64,000 nt of DNA, taken from NCBI RefSeq assembly GCF_964355755.1, contig NC_092678.1, positions 15,038,922 through 15,102,921 of the forward strand. The letters are read 5' to 3'. Position numbers and translations under genes: made by a program. Below, piece after piece: positions 1-11,700 of this stretch (position 1 is the first letter of the stretch; each line of letters starts with the position of its first letter). The stretch comes from Antedon mediterranea (taxonomy: Eukaryota > Echinodermata > Crinoidea > Comatulida > Antedonidae). Below the pieces are notes generated by a model. The model did no database searches, was not told where the DNA came from, and saw only the letters and a program-made list of their open reading frames with translations.

Positions 1-2495
1 GAAGTTAGACATAAATCACCCAAATTATTATTAAGTAATTAAATGGATAGTAGATGAAGTACAGTACACATACATGTTTCAGGAGGATACTTTATGTTAA
101 AGGTGATAATTTTACCCCGATGAAATGTATTCAATTACCAGGTTGAAGTATAGTGGAAACACTACTATAATGGCAACATAAATGTACTCATATAGAACAC
201 AGTCAGTTCTACCAAGGTTAGAGGTGTGCCACAATTTGAGATAAGTGGACACATGACTTTTTCAATAGTGAATTCATTACCAGCATTATAAATAACATTT
301 TAAAAAGATGAGAATGCAAGTAAAGATCAGATTCATAGTCCTCATTATACACAATAATTTTCTACTATCACATATTAAAATATAAAACAATCATATAGCC
401 TTTAATGAATTTACATGGAGGTCTATCCAAATAAATTTAAATAAAAGGGTCGTAATATGTCTTCGTCTCCAGTTCGTGGAAATTGAAGTTAGGATTCCAT
501 CATTTCAACAACAAAAAATATTCAAAATTTTCCTGCCAGTTTGCGTTCAAGAGTACAACCTGCTTAGTTTTTAATACGAGTACTGCTTTCTATACACATA
601 ACTTTGATTTCTGAAAAAAAAAATCTCTGTAATAATGTACTTTAATTTCTGTAATAATCTAGGCGTAGATTATGTTGACCAGACCAGTGAGAGGACGATC
701 GACTGTACAGTACTAACATAAGTCCTCTAGGTGGATACAACTTATTTCTTGTCTACAAAGTGTACAGTAGTATGCTAATAGTACTATTATTAGATTAGGT
801 AGTAGGAGTAGTTTGGAGAGATACATCTATTTATAAGATAATACTTTATATTTATAGATATACAGTAATATCAATAGGTGCAATTCAACAGTTATGAATA
901 AAAAAAAACTATGTATGCTTTTTTCTGCCTTTGAAATATAAAATTGTTAAATGAAAAAGAAAATTTAGGGTGATAATCCCAGTATTTACAGTCTAACTTT
1001 GATCTATATGCAACAATAGGCATAAACGATTTTTTAATTAACAGGTATAAAAGCAAATTAAATGTCCTACGTACTCTGTAAAACAAAACAAGCATAAGTC
1101 CAAATAAATCCTTGACCACAGGATGTAATTCATTATTTGGAATCAGTAGTACACGACTGTGTGTTGGACCATAATGTGATCCAGGTTGACGGGCCAGGAA
1201 TGATGGTAGTGCCCAGTATACAGTGTAGTTTAGCCTCAAGGCAATACCATGTAGCTGGATTAGCTTTGAGAAATACACTAGAGATTTCCTGAGATTTGTT
1301 GTGTGATGATTCAGTTTGATAATTTGTGCTGTGAAAAAAAAAATTGTTGAATTATGAAGAAAATATTGTAAAATATAATTAAAGGGTAACCGTAAAATAT
1401 ATAATAATAATAAATGCAATGGGAATTATTATTACTACTAATATTATGTATACAATACAATATTACAGTTAAATTCATAGGTCGATATTATTTTATTATT
1501 ACAGTATATGGAAATCTGTTTTAAAATGAGAAAAAACCGTCCCAACCTAGATTTGAACCCAGCTATAAAGCTATTGGTAGGAGTTGACCAATTATTTGGG
1601 TACGAGTTAGCCAAGTTTGGTACGAGTTGACATGGGTACGGCTTGACCAGCACCCTAGAATACGGATAAAAATCAACCCGTACCCCATGCCAACTCGTTC
1701 CCATCCCATGGTAGAATACTACTTACATGTTAGTTTAGCCTAGCTGGGCTAACCTACCTCAACTCTCACATGCCCTCCTGAAAAAACGCGACCAAAATTA
1801 CTGGAACCCTACCCTAGCCTACTAGACCTAGACTTAGGCCTAGTAGATAGTAGTGATCCGTAGTACCATGGGACTAAAATAAATGGTAGACGTATTAGTA
1901 CTGTGTAGTATTATGCTAACACGTCTGGCTCTACGAGGCCTTTTTATGCTCATAGGATGGCTTTTTTGGGCGTCCCAATGTAGGTCTATGCCTATAGCTA
2001 GGACAGATTTCCCATTCCTGCAGGCCTTTAACCTATGCTCTAGTTGGGCGGCCGGGTGTACCCTGGTCGATTCACCCCTGGTCGACTCGTAGGCTACCCA
2101 TGCCAACTCGTACTTAACTTCCTACCCTAAACTCGTATCCAGCCAAAAAATTGGTTGATTTCCCGCTAGACTAGTAGGCCTAGCCTAACTACAATATTCA
2201 TTATGCCCAGCTAAAAAGGTAGATGAGCTACTAAACTAATTACGTAATTCGTATAACAATAACAATAATTGACTAGAATGCCTAAAAGCGGCGGAAAACA
2301 CCTATCCATTCTTGCATGACAGTACGAAAACCTTCCTATGGTTGTACATCATTGTAAATTGTCAACAGACACTGTGCTACGGACAGTGTACCGTGTATTA
2401 AAAGTACAACATTTATAGCAGACAGCAACGTGTATAACTTGCTATAGTTTTACAGATAGCACCTATGGACAGTAGCAGAATCGGGTGACAGATTT
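1..2495. other. AT-rich stretch without recognisable gene
   Basis: I see no exon, RNA gene or mobile-element protein here. Open frames in this stretch have low-complexity translations rich in F, L, N and K and no recognisable motif. Around 1,590-2,200 the base composition is more even, with TAGGCCTA-like words and repeated GTACGAGTTG/CAACTCGTAC words, which suggests an old unidentified repeat. Confidence 0.5.
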
Positions 2496-2496
2496 T

Positions 2497-2825
2497 TGTT
2501 CATAACTCAGCTTTTATGGACATGATTTTGGTGGTAAAGTATATGTTTTTAGGGTCAAGGAATCCAAATACAGCATTTTGAAGTTCACTCAATGGCCTCC
2601 ATTTTGTTTTTAAAATCGCCGCCATAAAATACAGATTTTCTCATATCTCAGCTTCTACAAATTTGGATGTGATTTTGGTGGCAAAATGTATGTTTTGAGG
2701 GTCAATGAATGCAAAAATAAATTATTTTAAGTTCACTCTATGTTCGCCATTTTGTTTTTCGAAATGGCTGCCATAAAATTTAAAGAATTTTATTCATATC
2801 TCAGCTTTTATCATCATATATGTTT
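2497..2825 (+). repeat. Degenerate tandem repeat, about 147-bp unit
   Basis: The phrase 'tcatat/aactcagctt' followed by 'gattttggtggnaaa', 'agttcactc' and 'gccattttgtttt' recurs two to three times with a spacing near 147 bp. The copies are diverged. It directly precedes the broken nuclease-like ORF and may be part of that element's non-coding end. Confidence 0.6.
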
Positions 2826-2844
2826 TTTTTTGTGACGAAGGAGA

Positions 2845-4262
2845 TCCCATTTAAAGCAGCGTCTTATGTGGTGAATGGATGGTTACCAAATACACCGGAG
2901 ACCAGCACTGGTCATCCTAACTGGTCTGAATTTATGCTCAAGTACTGGATCAGTGGAGAAGTTGACAATCGAGTTTCTGCCGATCATTCTCAATGACCCA
3001 AATGATAATTCGACAGTTTATACTTCATTCTGTAAATATATATATTCATATCTTAGCTCTTCACAAAATCAACCACTGTGGGTTAAAACAATACAGATAG
3101 TTAAGAAAAGGCACCTACCGTTGTTGTCAGGCTTGGAGGATTCAATCTTCTCAAGAGCATCCTCGGTTGTATTGTACATATAACGGCTGGTTCGGGTTTG
3201 GACGATGTGCTTAGCTTACTTTATGAACCAAAAACTTACATTTTAAAGGGAGATGCATATTCAAAAGCTCTCAAAGCCCATTTTTAGCAGATTCAGCTGT
3301 TTATCATACAATGATGACACAGGATGAAGATGTTTTGACTCCATATATAGACACAGTAAATGGAATAACATTTAATGGTGGTGTATACTTGTTTGGGATG
3401 GATATCCTAGTAAACCTACAACCAAAGGCAACGAGCATCATCAAAGAACATTCCAGAAAAAAAAAACCAAGCAGTAATGTGAACATTACTCTAGATACCA
3501 AGGTTTCATCAAAACGAGAGGAATTACTTCGTAATGGCTGCAACAAAGCATCTTTCATAACATTACTTTCTCAGGAAATGGAAAGATGTGGTATTAAAAC
3601 CATCCAAGCTGATGAAGATGCAGACACGGTAGTGGTTAGAGAGGCTATAATATCTCAAACCAATTGTTCTGATACAAATGTGTTTGTATTTACAGAAGAT
3701 ACAGATGTGTTAGTTCTTTTATGCTACCATTATCCAACCAATTCAAAGCTCATTTTTCAAACAAGTAGCTGAATCTGTAACATATCGTCTATTACTGGTT
3801 TAATCGCTGACCGTGATGAATTTCTTTTTAATTATGCAGGGTCTGTGTGTGACACTGTATCATATATATGTGGATACACTAAACATACTGTTATATGGAT
3901 TATCACCAAACCGCTATCAAGCATCGAAAACGTTAGTAAATATGGTATTAAGGTATTATTATTATTGATGATTACATGGTCTGAATTCAGAGATAGATAT
4001 CTTGTCAAAGGTAAGACATTACAAATTTGTGCGACAGGCAACAACGGGTAAATTAAATCAAGACAGACTACCACCAACAAATGGCTCAACTATACAGCAC
4101 TCTCATCAGCAAGTTATTACATGGAAGGTCTTGGATACAAATGCTATAAACCCGATGGAAAAGGCTGGAGGATTCATGACAATCACCTCCAATCATGACA
4201 GACAAATGATATTGCACCTCAATCTTTACTGAAACCAATATGCTATAACTGCAAAGGAGGAA
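2845..4262 (+). pseudogene. Broken PIN/FEN1-like nuclease-type ORF of a mobile-element-associated family
   Basis: Conserved-looking blocks appear in order but in shifting frames. They are an LPNTPETSTGHPNW block, NDPNDNSTVYTS near 2,995, QPLWVKTIQI near 3,075, a glycine block ending AGSGLDDVLSLLYEP near 3,210, then 153 residues from 3,311 holding DEDADTVVVREA and FTEDTDVLVLL. LPPTNGSTIQHS near 4,070 and a cysteine pair near 4,250 follow. The acidic DADT/EDTD pattern is what one expects of the PIN/XPG-like fold in a widely copied uncharacterised family that I recall from cnidarian and echinoderm genomes. At least four frameshifts and several stops make it dead. It ends against an ankyrin exon relic, so it probably inserted into one. 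Family assignment rests on recall of the pattern. Confidence 0.55.
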
Positions 4263-4284
4263 ACCTATGCAGCACTCTCACGAT

Positions 4285-4315
4285 GCAAGGTGCATCAGTA
4301 ACAGCACCAAATAAG
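4285..4315 (+). pseudogene. 3' remnant of an ankyrin exon
   Basis: The sequence reads QGASVTAPNK followed by a GT donor. It nearly matches the last ten codons of the gene A ankyrin exons near 17.8-19.2 kb (QGASVTALNK, QGASITAQNK). The 5' part of the exon is missing and replaced by the broken nuclease-like ORF. Confidence 0.65.
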
Positions 4316-4705
4316 GTAACTTATAAGAACATGGTATTTTTCAAAAAGGTAATCGAGAAGAACTGAAACGTGTTCAGAAATAGAGCTGAACTTGTTATAA
4401 GCTAATACAAACGAAAAATTGAAAATGATTTTGTCAGCAATGACATGAAAGGGTTTGGACAGGAATGCGGATAATGATTGGTTATAAAGGATCGAATATG
4501 AAGAATAGAAACTATAAAACTATAACCATCAATAGGTTATGCAAATGAAATAAATTTCTTAATAGATTTGGCAATATTGATTAAAAACAAAAATTATTTA
4601 CGGTAAGTTAGCTATTAGTTTGCTTGTAAAATTTTGATAGTGAATTTGACCTATTCTAATAGGTCAACTTCATAATCAAATATTTCCTGTTCATTAGGTA
4701 AAACT

Positions 4706-4837
4706 AATGAACAAGACGTCTTTGAATTATTCCGAAAGTTAAAACATTCCAAGGCACCGACCCCTGATAGTATACAATCCAAGGTACTTAAAGCATGTGG
4801 TTCTCAAATATCCTGGTGTATTTACAGTCATTGTTAA
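4706..4837 (+). pseudogene. LINE reverse transcriptase scrap (CR1/Rex1-like)
   Basis: A 43-codon open stretch contains the core LRKLKHSKAP-type block and PDSIQSKVLKACG. This matches the N-terminal fingers pattern (K-P-x-K-A-P-G-P-D...VLK) of CR1-like and related non-LTR reverse transcriptases. There is no RT ORF around it, so it is a short fossil fragment. Confidence 0.55.
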
Positions 4838-5683
4838 TACAAGAAGATTTTGTTCTGAATTGTGTTTCTTATGGTATTAGGTAGAAAAATTACCAGATAT
4901 AATTCAATATCCATTTTTATATTTTAATACGTCTTTGTAAAACAATTATTTCATCAGACTTTTTCTGGCTTTTGTAAATATTTTATATATTAGATAAAAA
5001 AAATAAATATGATGGAAATAACAGAGATCAATTAAAATATATTGACTTTACTTCTTGTTAGATATCATCTTTTTAAAGGACCATCACCTCTTTTAAGCGA
5101 CCACTACCCCTATATTTAATTTAGTGACCACCACTTTTAAAGAACCACCGACTCTTGTAAGCGTCCATCACTTTTAAAGGATCACCACACGTAAGAAAGG
5201 TGATTGCTTACGATATATGTGTCACATAATAGTTTAAAAGACATTAGAAACCATAATCAATTCAAATATACACTTAAACACATCTTCTGCATTGCAACTT
5301 ATGATTTAATTAGGATTTGCTTGTTAATTAAGATTGTTGATGTATGTTGTTTTTTTTTTATCGAGAGTCCTTATTGAAACAAGCTCTAGAACTTATAAAG
5401 TTATCATCTTGCTCTCATCCTGCCATTTTATTATTATGTATTTGTAATACAGTATTGATGAATGAGCAACGAATATAAAACGAACACACGTTCTGCCATT
5501 CCTGATAATTGTATAAGTAAAAAGTATGAGTATTCCTGTATCTGAAGTGTTTTGTAAACACAATGTGTCTTATAATATTCATATTGCATCAGCCACAAAA
5601 CAACAACAATCAATCATGTTATCAGTTGTGTCTAACAATAAGAATAAGAATCCTTATATTTTATGTTTATGATTTATTCACAG

Positions 5684-5788
5684 AATGGATACACACCGAT
5701 AACTATTTATCTGGAGCATGATGATGTTAAATTAGAGATATTGTACTGTCTGATAACCAATGGTGAATCACCAACATTACCAAAAGAG
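5684..5788 (+). CDS. Gene A ankyrin exon (module 1, first of pair)
   Basis: Thirty-five codons, phase 0 at both ends, between TTCACAG and GTAATT. It begins NGYTPITIYL and ends NGESPTLPKE. The TPI(T/N) core is a variant of the ankyrin TPLH signature. Confidence 0.8.
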
Positions 5789-8700
5789 GTAATTTGACAA
5801 AAATTTAAATTGCAATAGTATGGCATACTGGTAATAGTACGCTTAATAATAATTATTATGTTTTGCTTCGTTTTTTACTTTCAAACGTAAGAAGGTATTG
5901 TACTATATGTTAATTATTATAAACATGATGCAACTTCTCTTGGTATAAATAATACATTTTAGCGACTTTCAATTAATTTGATTTAAAAATATTTATTTAT
6001 TAAAAATATAACATTTTTTATTTTTTTAGGAAGGAATCAATGCTCTACATATACATCTAAGTGATAGATATGTTAAACCTACGTTAGAAATAGTGACTAA
6101 TCTCATTAATCTTGGTGTATCTCCAACATTACAGAATAAGGTAAAGTACATAAGAGTGGGCATATATTCCCGTGATCTAACATTGTGTAATTATCGGGTG
6201 GGACTCAAACACACATCAGATCACGAGTATGGTGTTGTTCATAACTCTATACCTCCATCAGAGTGGTTACAGCAAGCAAATACAGTTGGAACCCACTAAC
6301 GTTCGTGGTACCGAGATTAAATCTCTAAATGGGGAATTAAAAAATATATTTTTTTAATTATCCGCATCCTTTGTTTAATTTAATTTGTTATTGTATAAAA
6401 TAAGTACGTGTGATTTATAATGAACTTGAGAGAAAAGTGCCTTACGTACGTCTTCAATATTATGTAATAATATATCTTCATATCACATAGCATGAGGTAA
6501 TAGGGATAGAGATAATTTATATACAAGATAAAAAAATAAATAAGATGGAAATAACACAGATCAATTAAAATATATTGACTTTACTTCTTGTTAGATATCA
6601 TCTTTTTAAAGGAACATCACCTCTCCTAAGCGAACTTTTAATTAAATTAGTGACCACCACTTTTAAAGAACCACCGCCTCTTGTAAGCGTCCATCACTTT
6701 TAAAGGATCACCACACGTAAGAAAGGTGGTTTCTTACGATGTATGTGTCACATAATAGTTTAAAGGACATTGGAAACCATAATCAATTCAAATATACACT
6801 TAAACACATCTTCTGCATTGCAACTTATGATTTAACTAAGATATGGTTGTTCATTAAGATGGTTGGTGTATGTTGTTTTTTTTATGTCGGGAGTCCTTAT
6901 GGCAACAAGCTCTAGACCTTATAGAGTTATCATCTTGCTCTCATCCTGTCATTTTATTATATGTATTTGTAATACAGTATTGATGAATGAGCAACAAATA
7001 TAAAACAAACCAACGTTCTGCCATTCCTTATAATTGTATGAGTAAAAAGTATGAGTATTCCTATATCTGAAGTGTTTGTGAACACAATATGTCTTATAAT
7101 ATTCATATTGCATCAGCCACAAATAACAACAATCAATCATGTTATCAGTTGTGTCTAACAATAAGAATAAGAATCCTTATAGTTTATGTTTATGATTTAT
7201 TCACAGAATGGATACACACCGATAAATATTTATCTGGAGCGTGATGATGTTAAATTAGAGATATTGTACTGTCTGATAACCAATGGTGAATCACCAACTT
7301 TACCAAAGGTAATTTGAAAAAAAATTTAAATTACAATAGAATAGCATACTGGTAATTGTATGCTTAATGATAATTATTATTTTCGATTTATTTTTACCTT
7401 CAAACGTAAGAAGGTATTGTACTGTTAATTATTATTAACATGATGCAACTTCTCTTGGTATAAATAAAACATTTTAGCGACTTTCGATTAATTTGATTTA
7501 AAAATATTTATTTATTAAAAATATAACATTTTATATTTTTTTAGGAAGGAAGCAATGCTCTACATATACATCTAAGTGGTAGATATGTTAAACCTACGTT
7601 AAGAATAGTGACTACTCTCATTAAACTTTGTGTATCTCCAACATTACAGAATAAGGTAAAGTACATAAGAGTGGGCATGTATTCCCGTGATCTAACATTG
7701 TGTAATTATCGGGTGGCGCTCAAACACACCTCAGATCACGAGTATGGTGTTGTTCATAACTCTATACCTACACAAGAGTGGTTACAGCAATCAAATACAG
7801 TTGGACACCACTAACGTTCGTGGTACCGAGATTAAATCTCTAAATGGGGAATTAAAAAATATATTTTTTTAATTATCCGCATCCTTTGTTTAATTTAATT
7901 TTTTATTGTATAAAATAAGTACGTATGATTTATAATGAACTTGAGAGAAAAGTGCCCTACGTAAGTAAAGTAGTAAAGTCGAAACCTAAGCTAATGCTAA
8001 CGGTCTTGGTGCCCATCTCCATTTCCTTAGAGTTTGGGCCAGGCACCACTAAGTGTTTATGTATGCGGGGGTACGCCACTCCTCCCGCACAAACGAGTCT
8101 GATTTACCTTCCCAGTACTTTTAACATACCGGTACCCATTTATATCAACTGGGTGGGGAGGAACAATGTGGATAAAGAATCTTGCTCAAGGACTCAACAC
8201 CGCAGTGACCGAGCCTGGCTTGAACCGGCAACATATTGATTGCAAGTACAATGCTCAAACCACTGCACCACAGTGCTCCGCTAAGTGCTGTCTTACGTAC
8301 GTCTTCCTTATTATGTAATATTACATCTTCATATCACATAGCATACGGCAATAGGGATAGAGATAATATATTGAATGAATTATCAATTTAACTATTTTTT
8401 ATGTGGACATGTCATTATAAAATGGTTGAATTTAGAATGATGACTGGAAGCAATGTTCACATTAAGCTGTATGTATAAACTGCACGATTATGATTTCTTT
8501 TGTCAGTAAGATTGCAAATTGATATAATTCGGTCTACGTTCAGAGCATAAGCACCAGTAAAATCTTTTATTTTAATTTATTTGTGTATTATTTATCATTG
8601 CATAACTAAAATGATTTTCTGCAATAACCTGTATGTATAATTTCTTTATACACTGTAAAAACGGCGTTTAGATTCTAAACGCATAGCTTGTACCCACTTT

Positions 8701-11700
8701 TTCCACACGTTTAGCTCGATACATGTTTAGCTTTTCTATGCGTTTAGATTCTAAACGCATAGCTTGTACCCACTTTTTCCATACGTTTAGCTTGATACAT
8801 GTTTAGTTTTTCTATGCGTTTAGATTATAAATGCATAGCTTGTACCCACGTTTCCACATGTTTAGCTTTACACATGTTTAGTTTTTCCACGTATTTTTAC
8901 ATAAAAAAAAACAAAATGCTGTGGATGACAAAACATAAATTCAAACAAACCAAACATGTACAGACTTATTATCAATTTTATTTTTCCTTAACATTGAAAT
9001 ACATTTTAATTGTACTTTTAACTATTCACATTACACTATGGCATGATCGGTGTATGATAAGATTAACTAGATTCTAATTGTTTTTGTTTGGGATAAGACA
9101 AGTCCCAAACAGCACATTAATAATAGGACCATCTTAATTATGCTGGCATCACTACAATCAATAGCCTCTCTATCGGCCAAAATGAACCCACTATTGTATT
9201 TGTCTTCATCATCGAAGCTGACATCACAACCAGGCGAGGTGGCTCAGATAGTTTAGAAGTTTTTCGCCTAAAATAATGAATGACCACCAACATTTTTAGA
9301 CCTTTAATTTTAAACAATATATATGGGTAGGACTTGCAGTACAACCAAATTATTTATTTTAGCCAGTCTTTATCTAGCCAAAGAACACAATAATGGAAAT
9401 TGCGTATACAGTATAAATAACAACATTTAGTACCTACCTCCACTAAACTTATCACATCTTCATGCTGTTTTGTGCTTTTTAGGTTGACTGCCTTTTGAGG
9501 CTGTAGCAAAACCAAACAAACACTTTTGTCACTGTCCTCATTCTATCAAGACATTTAACATAATTAGTACAAAATTAAATATAGACTACATACAGTTTGC
9601 CATCTTATATAGTTGTTATACACGAAAATGCACGACAATTCAATTCAGGTATCCAGAGGCTTCTTGGGTGGATGCTAGATTGAAATTAGGCTGGGTGCAA
9701 GCACTTGAAATAAGCTCTAAGAAATTACATCTCTGCTGTATAGGTAAAATACATTCTGATCATTTAAACTAAATTATTAGAAACCAATCCCATTAAATTA
9801 GGTATAGTTCTAGATCCATAAAATAATGTGTATGCTTACATTTTCCGGCTCTGTATTCATCAGAATGTTAATCATCTTTTGCATATTTTCTTAAAGTTTC
9901 TCACAGTTAGGTTCAGCCCTCAGCAAGAAGAACTCTTTCATTATCTATAAAAAATAAGAAAAAAAAGTTAATAGGCGTCATGTAAACTATTTAATTTATT
10001 ACAATGAACATTTTTATTCCCTGTATTATATTAATTAATATCATTCAAATAGGTTTTTATGGTAAAAAACTTTGACATTCTGTGTATGTGTGTTTTTGAA
10101 AAACAATGTGATGCGCCCAGGTATAACCATACCAATGTCATCATGACCATTATAAAGGCACATGATAATTATTTTTTTTGTCAAATAAAATTTGACAGTC
10201 TTGACCTAGCATTTCAAGTTAAGGTAACGTAGTTATACGTATGCCATTTGATCACGCACAATACAACACAAACAATTAAAAAATGTTCAACATCCTAAAA
10301 TTAAAATTTGTTTCAGTCACTCATCCATACATTAAGATACTACATAACAAAATATAGCATTATGAAATTACATTAAAACTCACTGGTTTTAAGGATAGGA
10401 AATTCTGTGACAATGGTATGTACATCACCATCCTTCAATAGTCTTAGCCAGTCTCTTCTCTTGGCAAATGTTTCTCTCTGCAATCTTGTCAGTTTTGGTT
10501 TGTCCATATTTACTTCACTGTACTGCTGCTTCATTATACCAATTGCTTCCTGATATGTTTCTTCAGTATCATCACCTTAGATTAGAACAATTAATAATAC
10601 TAGATGGTACGCTCGCTTCGCTCGCGTACCATCTAGGTCGTGCCCACAGATGGTTCTCGAATACATAATAATTTCAGCGTTAAAAAACTGGCGATTTCAA
10701 ATGTACGTACCGCAGGACAATAATGTCGTTTACAGGAACGGATAAATAGACACTGTGATTTATGTACTCAACTAAAATTAGCACCCTGGGAATTACTTCC
10801 GAAAGAGAAACTTGTCACAAAATGAGACCAATTGTTTAAGTCAAATTTAAACAAACTTAATTTGTGTTTTATATGTAACATTAGGGTTGAGGGATGGAAG
10901 AGGAACAATTTTTAAATATATTCTTTATCCATTTAGTAACGAAATATTAATTGTTTTCATGTTTTACAAATAATATACCACTAAACCATGGAAGTATTTA
11001 TACCCCCATGACTAAACACAGTAAAACATTGCGATGTAATACTTTGTTGAAACTATCACCGTCCTAGTCGATTGAAAAGTACAGTACGTGTAACGATACA
11101 TCACTACGACGTGTATATGTTTATATAATGTAAAACAATTTGTGAAAACCACCTCTATTCGGGGCAAATCATAAATTCGATTTAATCGTCAATAAATATT
11201 AAATTATCTAACTCAACTTAATCAGTAGGCCTAATGGTTTTCAATTGTTTCTTAGAGCTAATTCATACTTAAGTTGGTTCCTACCCTACCCACCAAAGTT
11301 GTTCTGCGTTTAGGGCATGTGGTGCACTGTAGGCCTATCCTCTACTGGCTTTACAACGCTACTCATGCCAGTGAGGGAAGGGTGGTTTAACTGCAATAAT
11401 AAAGATTTGTACGTAATATACGGCGACTGAAAACGCTAGCTCATTATCCGTTTAAAAAAAATTTATATCCAACCTCTGCAGCACAGATTGAAAAAAAAAA
11501 TGGATCGAATTTCTGTTATGAGTATACAGTACTTGAATTTACGACGCCTGAGGGAATAGAACTTGTGGAACAGAGATTGGAAAGTTCCATTCATCGCAAA
11601 TCAATACATTTGTATAAACGTATATTAAATCTATCAAAATAATACTTTTTAAAGAAAATCGGCCTGTCTTCAACATTATGATGCTGTACTCGAGCTGTTC

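Larger units (their letters stand above)
4985..8345 (+). repeat. Two tandem 1.52-kb modules, each with a pair of ankyrin exons
   Basis: The sequence from about 4,985 (ATTAGATAAAAAAAATAAAT) is repeated from about 6,520. The matching exons are offset by 1,523 bp (5,684 to 7,207). Introns as well as exons are copied, so this is segmental duplication. The second module carries a SINE (about 7,964-8,283) that the first lacks. A related exon pair with its flank is found in gene B at 60.2-60.95 kb. Confidence 0.85.

Noticed and set aside
892-1704. Minus-strand frames of 175 and 86 codons
   Set aside because: Translations are low complexity (runs of L, F, N), with no motif, no splice support and no coding-like codon pattern.
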